Origin: CAYPNF01 sp964411985 | Lineage (GTDB): Bacteria > Verrucomicrobiota > Verrucomicrobiia > Limisphaerales > J093 | Direction: 5' to 3' | DNA: 64,000 nt | Assembly: GCA_964411985.1 (NCBI GenBank) | Contig: CAYPNF010000022.1 | Span: forward strand, 1 to 64,000 | In this document: in pieces, positions 8,213 through 15,966 of the stretch | Numbering within the stretch: position 1 is the first letter of the stretch | Layout: each line of letters opens with the position of its first letter | Position numbers and translations under genes: made by a program | Notes under the pieces: generated by a model | Database searches by the model: none | The model's input: only the letters and a program-made list of their open reading frames with translations | What the model was told of the DNA's origin: nothing

Positions 8213-8887
8213 CTATCGTCCCTCGAGCCCATTCCACCATCGTAACCAACGCAGCGTATCCGTGAGTGGATTGATATGGCTCCGGGTTCCGCGTGGGATG
8301 ACTTCCACCGGTACGAACTCCACCTGGTAGCCAGCCAGCACGGATGAGATGAGCAGTTCAGACTCGATCTCGTAACGGCGGGTCCTAAGCCCGAGAGAGG
8401 ACCAATGGCTCAGCTTCACTAGGCGGTACCCACACTGCGAATCTGCCAAGTGGCGTCCCGCATAGGCGGACAACCGCCGGCTCATCCAGAGGTTCACGAA
8501 TCGTCGAATCCATGGCAACGATGCCGCTTGCCCCATCCTGTTGCCAATGATGAGGGTGGCTCGGGTCCGTACGGCGCATTCGAAGAAGTTGGGCACATCC
8601 TCTGGCCGATGCTGGCCGTCTCCGTCCAGGTTAAGCATCCACTCAAATCCCAAGGCGAGCGCCGTGCGCGCTCCTGACTGGAGAGCGGCTCCTTTTCCGA
8701 CATTCGCCTCGAGCCGAATCACTTGCGCGCCCGCCCCCGCCGCCTGTGCCGAGGTTTGATCAGAGGAACCATCGTCCACCACGATGACGGTTGGGAGAAA
8801 CTGCCGGACCCCCGCCACGACATCGGCGATAGAGGCTTCTTCGTTGAAACAGGGGATTACCCCAGCACATGTAGTGCACCAATTCAC
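8213..8887 (-). CDS. Family 2 glycosyltransferase (DPM1-like)
   Basis: A 224-residue GT-A fold enzyme. It shows the GT2 signatures: VIPCFNEEASI at the N-terminus, VVDDGSSDQT, and the metal-binding LNLDGDGQH (DxD). There is no C-terminal membrane anchor, so it is the compact dolichol-phosphate-mannose-synthase-like type acting on a lipid or lipid-linked acceptor at the membrane face. The GTG at 8887 is preferred as start: AGGA lies nine bases upstream, and the longer version (ATG at 9001) would overlap the divergent radical SAM gene. In aryl-polyene and flexirubin clusters related glycosyltransferases are linked to acyltransferase domains; here it stands alone. Confidence 0.88.
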   Translation of the reverse strand: MNWCTTCAGVIPCFNEEASIADVVAGVRQFLPTVIVVDDGSSDQTSAQAAGAGAQVIRLEANVGKGAALQSGARTALALGFEWMLNLDGDGQHRPEDVPNFFECAVRTRATLIIGNRMGQAASLPWIRRFVNLWMSRRLSAYAGRHLADSQCGYRLVKLSHWSSLGLRTRRYEIESELLISSVLAGYQVEFVPVEVIPRGTRSHINPLTDTLRWLRWWNGLEGR

Positions 8888-9012
8888 GTGGGCGAATCCT
8901 AATGCGATTGGGAGGAAGATCCCAACAGAATCCGCCGCAAACTCTTGAGTCGGGAGCCATAGAGGAGACCTTCGTGGCACTTTTGCCTTTGCAAGGAGCA
9001 CTTGGAATCCTT

Positions 9013-10059
9013 ATGATTCCTTCACTTAATTTGAACTATCACCCTTCAGCGGAGGATGTTAGAGCCCGGAACGGGACACAGGTGGCTTTGCACGAGCGGG
9101 CAGGGGAGGCAACTAAGGTCCTCTTCGGACGCAAGGTCTTCGTGCGCGGCGTGGTTGAGGTGTCCAATTACTGCAGGCAGAATTGCCACTACTGCGGCAT
9201 GCGCCGGGATAACCGCTCCCTGGACCGAGCACGGGCTGAAACCGACCGAATCGCGGACCTGCTGATACACCATCGGCCATCGTCTATCACCGATATTAAT
9301 ATCCAGGCCGGGGAGGATCCCGTAGCGGTACGGGAGGTGGTCTTGCCGCTTCTCCGCATTCTGGCCAGAGAGACATCCCTTGGCCTCAGCGTTTGCCTCG
9401 GGACACTGGATTACCGTCTCTACGAAGAACTCAAAGCGGCCGGTGCCTCTATTTACGTGATCAAGTTTGAGACCGCGGATCCCCACGACTACCGACATTT
9501 GCAGGCTCCCGGCGACCTAGATGAGCGCCTCCAGCACATACGCTGGCTGGCAGCTAGCGGTTGGGCGGTTAGTTCGGGTTTCATCGCGGGGTTTCCCGGG
9601 GATACCGAAGTGGACCTGCTGCAGAATTGCCAGTGTGCGGCCAGGCTGCCCCTGCGAGGGTGTAGTGTGAGCCCATTCGTGCCTGGTGAACAGACGCCCC
9701 TTGGGGACGCCAGCGCCGGGGATGTGGAATCGGCTCTGAACTGCATGGCGATTCTGCGGCTGATGCGGAACGATTGGGTCATCCCTGCGGTGAGCGCGCT
9801 CAACTCTGGCTGCAATACGGATGGCTATCAGCGTGGTCTGAGGGCTGGAGCAAACTTGGTCACCATCAACTTGACTCCACACGATCTTCGGGAGGATTAT
9901 GTCATCTACAAACGCGACCGGTTCATCATGAACGAGGAACGAGTGCTTCGCGCCATTGAAGCGGAGGGTCTGTCTGCCAGCAGCGAACCGCTCAAGAGTC
10001 TGTACATGACCCGCCCTGACTTGAAGCAGGGAGAGGAAAGGGCAATCCTGCCAAACTAG
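9013..10059 (+). CDS. Radical SAM enzyme, HydE/BioB-like
   Basis: A 348-residue radical SAM protein with CX3CX2C cluster motif at Cys54, Cys58 and Cys61 (SNYCRQNCHYCGMRRDN), followed by the TIM barrel and a BATS-type C-terminal domain (residues about 245-335). The SNYCxxNCxYCGxRRDN context is closest to HydE and the biotin-synthase group (BioB, PylB, ThiH). No hydrogenase, biotin or pyrrolysine genes are in the window, so a role in forming or rearranging the lipid product is more likely than hydrogenase maturation. The ATG at 9013 fits the family N-terminus; a 37-residue longer form from 8902 would overlap the glycosyltransferase leader. First gene of a run of plus-strand genes to 17286. Confidence 0.87.
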   Translation: MIPSLNLNYHPSAEDVRARNGTQVALHERAGEATKVLFGRKVFVRGVVEVSNYCRQNCHYCGMRRDNRSLDRARAETDRIADLLIHHRPSSITDINIQAGEDPVAVREVVLPLLRILARETSLGLSVCLGTLDYRLYEELKAAGASIYVIKFETADPHDYRHLQAPGDLDERLQHIRWLAASGWAVSSGFIAGFPGDTEVDLLQNCQCAARLPLRGCSVSPFVPGEQTPLGDASAGDVESALNCMAILRLMRNDWVIPAVSALNSGCNTDGYQRGLRAGANLVTINLTPHDLREDYVIYKRDRFIMNEERVLRAIEAEGLSASSEPLKSLYMTRPDLKQGEERAILPN

Positions 10060-10067
10060 CACTGCAA

Positions 10068-11480
10068 ATGCCCGGCAAGGTCCTCCTCATTAGCGTCAAC
10101 CGGTGCCAAAACCCGGATCCGGTCTTTCCTCTGGGATTGACCTACCTGAACGCGGGTCTGCGAGCAGCTGGTCATTCCACCGAGTGGCTGGACCTGCTCC
10201 ATGACGCGGACCGTTTTGATGAGCTTCTCCGCGCCAGCCAAGCCAGTTTTGTCGGCATTTCCATCCGGAACATCGATGATGTTCTGATCCGCAGACAGGA
10301 GTTGTTTGTCCGCGACCTGGCCGAGTTGGTCGGGCGGGTGCGGTCTATCCTCCCCGTGCCAGTGATTCTTGGCGGCAGTGGTTTCAGCATCTTCCCCAAG
10401 GAACTCCTTGCCTTGTCGGGTGCGGACTTTGGCATCTGCGGGGCGGGGGAGTCAGCCTTTCCCTCTCTGCTCGCGGCTCTGGAGAAAGGCTCCGTGCACC
10501 GCGAGATTCCCGGGCTTGTTTTCCGGCAGGGAGGCGAGATCGTCACCAACCCACCCTCAACCGAACCTCCCCGAGTTGAGATAGCCCCGCAGGACAGGCC
10601 GGCGCACGTGGTAGCCCGCTACCTGGAGAGTGGCGGCATGCTGAACTTGCAGACGCAGCGCGGATGCGCGTTTCCCTGTTCCTACTGCACCTATCCTCTG
10701 ATCGAAGGGAAACGCCATCAATCGCGCCCTCCAGAGGCAGTAGCGGAGGAATTGGAGCAACTGCGGAGCCTTGGGGCAAAGTATGTCTTCTTTACCGATT
10801 CCATATTCAACTCTGCGAAGCAACACGTCGCTTCGGTGTGCGAGGCGATTCTTCAGCGAGGAGTCAAGGTGGATTGGGGTTGCTTTCTGCGTCCTCAAGG
10901 ATTGACGCCGGAACTCCTCGCGCTCATGGCGCGTGCCGGCTTGGCCCATGTGGAATTTGGATCGGATAGTTTCTCGGATACCGTCCTTTCTGCGTACCGG
11001 AAGGGGTTCTGCTTCGAGGATATCCTGTATTCGAGCGAATTGGCTCGCGCTGCCAATCTGCCGTTCTGCCATTTTCTCATCGCGGGCGGGCCAAAGGAAA
11101 CTCACGCAACTTTGGCGGAGAGCTTTCACAACTCCCATCGACTCCGCGACCCGGTCATCCTGGCCGTGATCGGGATGCGGATCTATCCGGGTACCTTCCT
11201 CCACGAGCAAGCCATTCGGGAAGGGGTGGTCGAACGAAGCGCAAGCCTGTTGTCGCCTGCCTACTATTTGGCTCCGGGCCTGACCGAGGAGTCGGTCTTC
11301 GCCCAACTCCAGGGCTTTGCTCGATCTACCCCAACCTGGGTGGTGGGTGACCATGGTCCGCGCTATGCCGAGTTTGTGAGCCGACTGCGTAAGCGCGGAG
11401 TCGCCGGGCCGCTCTGGAGCTACTTTGCTGCGATGCAGCGTTTGTGGCCTCAAGGCCCGGCTGTCGGCACGAGCACATGA
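10068..11480 (+). CDS. B12-binding-type radical SAM enzyme (1)
   Basis: 470 residues. The N-terminal third (about 1-140) is a cobalamin-binding-like Rossmann fold (PLGLTYLNAGLRAAGH, VGISIRN, VILGGSGFSIFP). The radical SAM core follows with CX3CX2C at Cys200, Cys204 and Cys207 (RGCAFPCSYCTYP) and a C-terminal region of unknown role. Proteins of this class catalyse methylations, ring formation or rearrangements on unactivated carbons. Nine bases after the HydE-like gene and overlapping the next gene by ATGA, so the three radical SAM genes form an operon. The DxHxxG B12-ligand motif is not obvious, so cobalamin may be absent or bound base-on differently. Confidence 0.87.
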   Translation: MPGKVLLISVNRCQNPDPVFPLGLTYLNAGLRAAGHSTEWLDLLHDADRFDELLRASQASFVGISIRNIDDVLIRRQELFVRDLAELVGRVRSILPVPVILGGSGFSIFPKELLALSGADFGICGAGESAFPSLLAALEKGSVHREIPGLVFRQGGEIVTNPPSTEPPRVEIAPQDRPAHVVARYLESGGMLNLQTQRGCAFPCSYCTYPLIEGKRHQSRPPEAVAEELEQLRSLGAKYVFFTDSIFNSAKQHVASVCEAILQRGVKVDWGCFLRPQGLTPELLALMARAGLAHVEFGSDSFSDTVLSAYRKGFCFEDILYSSELARAANLPFCHFLIAGGPKETHATLAESFHNSHRLRDPVILAVIGMRIYPGTFLHEQAIREGVVERSASLLSPAYYLAPGLTEESVFAQLQGFARSTPTWVVGDHGPRYAEFVSRLRKRGVAGPLWSYFAAMQRLWPQGPAVGTST

Positions 11481-12850
11481 AACGATTACTGCTCATCCTG
11501 CCGCTCTCGAAACACACCCTGATGGGAGGGGGGTTCTTCTTTCGCATGCCCTCCCTGAGCCTTTTGAGGATTGCTGCGCTCACTCCATCGGGTTGGCAGG
11601 TGAAGATTGTGGATGAGAAGGTGGAATCACTGGATCCGGCTGAAGAAGTTGACCTGGTGGGAATCAGCGTGATGACCTCCACCGCGAGCCGCGCGTACGA
11701 GATTGCCCATGGTTTTCGGCTTCGCGGGATCAAAGTCGTGATGGGGGGAATGCATGCCTCCGTCTTGCCGAAGGAGGCACTCCAGCATAGTGACTGCGTT
11801 GTCATCGGAGAGGGCGAGGGTCTGTGGCCAACCCTGTTGCGCGACTTCGAGAACGGGATGCTTCAGTCCATCTATGCCCACAAAGAGGGCCTCCCGGAGT
11901 TGGTGCAACTTCCGCGTTCGGATTGGGGCCTCTACCAAAACAAAGGATATCTCCCTGTACACTTCGTCGAAACGACCCGTGGCTGCCCGATCGACTGCGA
12001 ATTCTGTTCCGTCACCAGCTCATTTGGTGGCAAGTACCGAAACCGACCGCAAGACGAGGTTCTCGGTGAACTGCGAGGCCTAAGACCCTTTGAAGGCCTT
12101 TTTGTCCTCAAGAATTGCGTCTTCTTTGTCGACGACAACATTTTGAGTAACCGGGGTTATGCCCGCGAGTTCTTGTCGAGAATCAAAGGCATGGGACTGC
12201 ACTGGTTTGGACAGGCGTCCATGAATATCGGTAAAGATCTCGAAATGCTCAGACTATGCCGGGAGAGCGGCTGTAAGGGGCTTTTTCTCGGTTTTGAGAC
12301 TCTTTCCCCTGACACGCTGGCCGCGGTGGGGAAGAGAGTGAACCGGCCCGTGGAGTATCTAGACATTGTGAAGAGGATTCACGACCATGGCATAGGGATC
12401 GATGGCTCCTTTGTATTTGGATTTGATCAAGACGATCCTAGCGTTTTCGATCGCACCATCGAGTTCGTCCACCAAGCCAAACTCGAGGTGGCCTATTTCT
12501 CCATCCTGACGCCTTACCCGGGTACACGGCTCTATGCACGCATGGAGAGCAGCGGAAGGCTCCTAACACGGGATTGGTCCCTCTATGATGGACACAATGT
12601 TGTCTACCGGCCTGAAGGGTTGACGGCGGACCAGTTGTTGGACGGCTACCAGCGCGTGTTTCGGGAGGTCTACTCCATTCCCTCCATTTTTCGAAGGCTT
12701 TGGGGTACCACCGCTTGGAAGGCGTTCTTCTACCCCATGAACTTCGGTTTCCGCCAGAGCACACGGAACCTGCGATGGGGTGCCGGTCCAAGGTTCAAAG
12801 CAGATCCGGAGGAAGAGACGCAACTGTCTCACGCTCCCAACTCCACCTAG
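11477..12850 (+). CDS. B12-binding-type radical SAM enzyme (2)
   Basis: 457 residues; ATG at 11477 overlaps the preceding stop. The cobalamin-binding-like N-terminal domain (IVDEKVE, VGISVMTSTA, VVMGGMHASVLPKEAL) is followed by a radical SAM core with Cys170, Cys174 and Cys177 (RGCPIDCEFCSVT) and the conserved FFVDDNI, GFETLSP and TPYPGT strands of the TIM barrel. The C-terminal 80 residues are hydrophobic/aromatic (WKAFFYPMNFGFRQ). The pattern GGxHASxxPxEAL with TPYPGTxLY is the one seen in BchE/lipid-associated B12 radical SAM proteins. Only five bases separate it from the ketosynthase start, tying radical chemistry to chain assembly. Confidence 0.87.
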   Translation: MKRLLLILPLSKHTLMGGGFFFRMPSLSLLRIAALTPSGWQVKIVDEKVESLDPAEEVDLVGISVMTSTASRAYEIAHGFRLRGIKVVMGGMHASVLPKEALQHSDCVVIGEGEGLWPTLLRDFENGMLQSIYAHKEGLPELVQLPRSDWGLYQNKGYLPVHFVETTRGCPIDCEFCSVTSSFGGKYRNRPQDEVLGELRGLRPFEGLFVLKNCVFFVDDNILSNRGYAREFLSRIKGMGLHWFGQASMNIGKDLEMLRLCRESGCKGLFLGFETLSPDTLAAVGKRVNRPVEYLDIVKRIHDHGIGIDGSFVFGFDQDDPSVFDRTIEFVHQAKLEVAYFSILTPYPGTRLYARMESSGRLLTRDWSLYDGHNVVYRPEGLTADQLLDGYQRVFREVYSIPSIFRRLWGTTAWKAFFYPMNFGFRQSTRNLRWGAGPRFKADPEEETQLSHAPNST

Positions 12851-12855
12851 ATCTC

Positions 12856-14097
12856 ATGCTCTTCCCAACCCCGCTACTTCCCGAAAAGAAGCCCCGTGTC
12901 GTTGTTACGGGAGCTGGAATTGTCACCGGTCACGGGGTCGGGTGGTGTCCGAATGCCGAGGGCTTCCAGGTTGGACGCCCCGTTTTTCGACCCGTGTCGC
13001 TTTTCGACGTGAGTCGGCAGCGCGTGCAATTGGCTGCCGAAGTCGATCTGCCGGTTTCACTCCCCACGACCAGGCTGTCCAGTCGCCAGATTGCCCGGCT
13101 TGATCGTGCCAGCCGCATGTTGTTGCTGGCTTCGCTCGAGGCGTGGAATCAGGCAGCAACCTGTGGCTCGGAGTCTGTGCCTATTGTTCTCGGCACCACA
13201 GCGGGAGGGATGTCACTCGGGGAGGATTACTTCCGCTCCGCGACAGTTCCCCCTTACCGACACCCACACCAGCTTTCTCGCGCGTTGCTCTATCAGGCCC
13301 AGACCCAGGCACGCCTTGTTTTGGAGGCGATCGGGATCATGGGGCCCGTTACGGTCATCTCGAATGCTTGCGCCTCCGGCAGTAACGCGATCGGCCATGC
13401 CGGAGAGCTGATCCGTCGCGGCCTTACCCGCCGGGTTCTGGCCGGAGGTTATGATGCTCTCAGCCTCCTTGTGTTTTCGGGATTCGACTCCCTGCAGGCC
13501 TTGTCCTCGAGGGCCTGTCGCCCCTTCGATGAGAATCGAGACGGGCTTTCCCTCGGGGAAGGTGCCGCAGTGGTCGTTCTGGAAGACCTGGAATCTGCCC
13601 GATCTCGCGGTGCCACGATTCTGGCCGAGCTGATCGGGTACGGGAGCTCCCTGGATGTGCACCATCTCACCCAGCCCCACCCACAGGGTGATGCGGCTCT
13701 GGCCGCCATGAACCAGGCCTGCCAAGCGGCGCAAATCGCGCCTGAGCAAATCGATTACGTGAATGCGCATGGCACAGGAACGCGCTTGAACGACAGCGCG
13801 GAGGCGGTGGCTATCACTCGGTGGGCAGGCAGTCACGCTCAACGAATCCCGGTCAGCTCCACCAAATCGAGCATAGGACATCTCTTGGGAGGATCCGGGG
13901 CGGTGGAGGCGGTGGTCTGCCTCATGGCACTCCGCGAACAGTGGCTGCCTCCCGAACCCAATTTGGAGAGAGCCGACCCGCTCTGCAAGTTTCCCATCGT
14001 TCAGAAGCCTTGCCGCACGACGGTCAACATGGTCCTCTCGAATTCGTTCGGGTTCGGGGGAGCGAACGCGACCCTGATACTGAGGAGGTGGGCATGA
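12856..14097 (+). CDS. 3-ketoacyl-ACP synthase (FabF-like, catalytic KS)
   Basis: A 413-residue thiolase-fold ketosynthase with an intact Cys-His-His triad: Cys172 (NACASGS), His305 (NAHGTGT) and His342 (SSIGHLLGGSG). It performs decarboxylative condensation of malonyl-ACP with the growing chain. An N-terminal VVVTGAGIVT and a C-terminal SNSFGFGGANA are also present. Length equals FabF. Translationally coupled (ATGA, with a strong GAGGAGG just upstream) to a degenerate ketosynthase, the arrangement of KS and chain-length-factor pairs in type II polyketide and aryl-polyene systems. Start ATG 12856 chosen by homology; no good Shine-Dalgarno sequence is seen. Confidence 0.92.
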   Translation: MLFPTPLLPEKKPRVVVTGAGIVTGHGVGWCPNAEGFQVGRPVFRPVSLFDVSRQRVQLAAEVDLPVSLPTTRLSSRQIARLDRASRMLLLASLEAWNQAATCGSESVPIVLGTTAGGMSLGEDYFRSATVPPYRHPHQLSRALLYQAQTQARLVLEAIGIMGPVTVISNACASGSNAIGHAGELIRRGLTRRVLAGGYDALSLLVFSGFDSLQALSSRACRPFDENRDGLSLGEGAAVVVLEDLESARSRGATILAELIGYGSSLDVHHLTQPHPQGDAALAAMNQACQAAQIAPEQIDYVNAHGTGTRLNDSAEAVAITRWAGSHAQRIPVSSTKSSIGHLLGGSGAVEAVVCLMALREQWLPPEPNLERADPLCKFPIVQKPCRTTVNMVLSNSFGFGGANATLILRRWA

Positions 14098-15137
14098 GTC
14101 GCATTTACATCAGCGGGCTGGGGGCAGTCTCTCCTGCGGGTTGGGGAGTGGCTCCCATGTGTGAGGTTCTTGAGAAGCGTGAAGTGTTGCCAGTCCAATC
14201 GCTTCCCAGCCCAGGCAGGCGTGGAGCCTCGGAAGTTCGTCCGGTACCACCTCCAGCGGTGCGCCCGGCATTTTTGACCCATCCTCGCTTGCGTCGCGCC
14301 AGCCCAATTACCCACTATACGGTCGCGGCTGGACTGGAGGCGTTGTCCCTGCTTTCGGGTGAAGCCCGAGCTCGGGCTCGGATTGGCTTGCTTACGTGCC
14401 TTCAGTCGGGCTGCGTGCAGTACTCCCATCGATTCTTCGAGGAAACGCTGAAGGATCCTTCCACCGCTAGCCCACTCCTCTTTCCGGAGACCGTCTTTGC
14501 CGCTCCCGCCAGCCATCTCGCTGCGCTCCTCGGAACGCCTCCTATGACCTATACCCTGATGGGTGATCCTGGCACTTTTCTTCAGGGTGTAGCAACTGGC
14601 ATCCAGTGGCTCGAGGAAGACCGAGTGGATGTTTGCCTGATTGTTGGGGCGGAAGAGACAGATTGGCTGCTGGCAGACGCTTTGTGGAAGTTCGAGCACG
14701 CCGCGGTCCTCAGCTGCGGAGCCGGTGCTCTCTGTATCACAGCGGATCCAGCCCTCTCCATGGGGGTCGAACTGTTGGCTATCACCGATTCCCACACCTA
14801 TAGCTCGAAAGTAAGCCGGTGCCAAGCTGCCGCTGCGGTTTGCGCGCAGCTGCCCCCAAGCCATTCCGACCTGCTCCTCGTGGACGGCCTTAGTGAGAGC
14901 CTGCGTGCCAACGCGGCTGAGGCCAAGGCCTGGCGTAATTGGACCGGACCTCGGCTCAGCCCGAAGCGCTACCTGGGTGAAGGGTTGATGGCCGCTGCGG
15001 CCTGGCAATGTGTTACTGCGTGCGAGGCCTTAGCGAGAAGAGGCCTGAGGGGAGCCAACGTCAGCCTTGTGGGATCCAACCAGCAGGCCATTGGAGCCCA
15101 TTTCGGACTCCACCGGGATGCAGGAGACCGGGATTGA
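14094..15137 (+). CDS. Degenerate ketosynthase, chain-length-factor-like (KS-beta)
   Basis: A 347-residue thiolase-fold protein, about 65 residues shorter than its partner. By hand alignment to the upstream ketosynthase the active-site Cys is Gly157 (LMGDPGTF), the first His becomes Asp (LLVDGLSE) and the second His becomes Glu (RYLGEGLM), so it cannot condense. N-terminal IYISGLGAVSPAG and the LIVGAEETDW strand keep the fold. Such partners form heterodimers with a catalytic ketosynthase and set chain length. GAGGAGG five bases upstream of the ATG and the four-base overlap suggest equal-dose production. It differs from the usual CLF, in which Gln replaces Cys. Confidence 0.85.
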   Translation: MSRIYISGLGAVSPAGWGVAPMCEVLEKREVLPVQSLPSPGRRGASEVRPVPPPAVRPAFLTHPRLRRASPITHYTVAAGLEALSLLSGEARARARIGLLTCLQSGCVQYSHRFFEETLKDPSTASPLLFPETVFAAPASHLAALLGTPPMTYTLMGDPGTFLQGVATGIQWLEEDRVDVCLIVGAEETDWLLADALWKFEHAAVLSCGAGALCITADPALSMGVELLAITDSHTYSSKVSRCQAAAAVCAQLPPSHSDLLLVDGLSESLRANAAEAKAWRNWTGPRLSPKRYLGEGLMAAAAWQCVTACEALARRGLRGANVSLVGSNQQAIGAHFGLHRDAGDRD

Positions 15138-15168
15138 GGGAACACTGGCGCTTTACCTGACTTTCACC

Positions 15169-15894
15169 ATGCGTGTCATACTTATTACAGGAGCGAACGG
15201 AGGAATTGGACAGGCCGTGGCAAGGGCGTTCCTCTCCGAGTCCAGCGATAACTTCGTCTGCGTGGCCATCCATAAAGGAAAACAACGGGTGGATGACCTG
15301 GTCGCTGCGCATCCGGGCCGATGCCTTCCGGTATCGCTTGATGTTTGCTCCCTCGAGTCCTGGCAACAGGCTCTGGCCAGGATCATGGAGGTTCAGCCCC
15401 GGTTGGATGTACTGGTGAACAGCGCGGGCAACCACAAGGACGCTCTGCTCGCCACCATGCCGGTCGAAACCTGGCATGATGTCGTCTCCACCAGCCTTGA
15501 TGGAACATTCCTTGGGTGTCGCACCGTGCTTCCGACCATGATTTCACAGCGGTGCGGACGAATCGTGAATATTTCCAGCCTCAGCGCTCTTTTGGCACCT
15601 GCGGGACAGGCCAACTATGCCGCTGCCAAAGCGGGTGTCGTAGCCTTAACTCAGTCCTTGGCAAAGGAAGTTGCCCGCATTGGCATCACCGTAAATGCGG
15701 TTTGCCCGGGCTTCATTGAAACGGAGGCCCTGTCAGATCTGCAGAAGGAAGAGCGTGCAGCAGCCCAGATGCGCGTACCAATGCGGCGCTTCGGCCGCCC
15801 CGAAGAGGTGGCAGCGGTGGTGCGGTTTTTGTCCTCTGACGAAGCCAGCTACGTGACGGGGGCGGTCATCAAAGTGGACGGTGGAATACTATGA
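15169..15894 (+). CDS. FabG-like 3-ketoacyl-ACP reductase (SDR)
   Basis: A 241-residue short-chain dehydrogenase. NAD(P)-binding TGANGGIG (8-14), NSAG (84-87), and the catalytic Ser137 (ISSLSA), Tyr150 and Lys154 (YAAAK) are present, with the family C-terminus YVTGAVIKVDGG. It reduces the ketosynthase product to the 3-hydroxyacyl-ACP used by the FabZ-like dehydratase. The helix-4 position that is usually Asn (NL) reads SL (Ser109), a departure from the catalytic tetrad. ATG at 15169 by homology; an in-frame ATG at 15118 inside the end of the previous gene is an alternative. 31 bases after the KS-beta gene. Confidence 0.88.
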   Translation: MRVILITGANGGIGQAVARAFLSESSDNFVCVAIHKGKQRVDDLVAAHPGRCLPVSLDVCSLESWQQALARIMEVQPRLDVLVNSAGNHKDALLATMPVETWHDVVSTSLDGTFLGCRTVLPTMISQRCGRIVNISSLSALLAPAGQANYAAAKAGVVALTQSLAKEVARIGITVNAVCPGFIETEALSDLQKEERAAAQMRVPMRRFGRPEEVAAVVRFLSSDEASYVTGAVIKVDGGIL

Positions 15895-15966
15895 ACTCGC
15901 CTGGTAGATGAAGCGATGGGCATCCTAAGCAAACTAACCATGCAGTTGGTCGGCGATTTCTAGGCC

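Noticed and set aside
8888..9001. Extended start of the glycosyltransferase at ATG 9001
   Set aside because: The GTG at 8887 has AGGA nine bases upstream and starts right before the family motif; the longer form overlaps the neighbouring gene.
8902..9012. N-terminal extension of the HydE-like gene
   Set aside because: The extra 37 residues do not fit the family and lie in the leader of the divergent glycosyltransferase.
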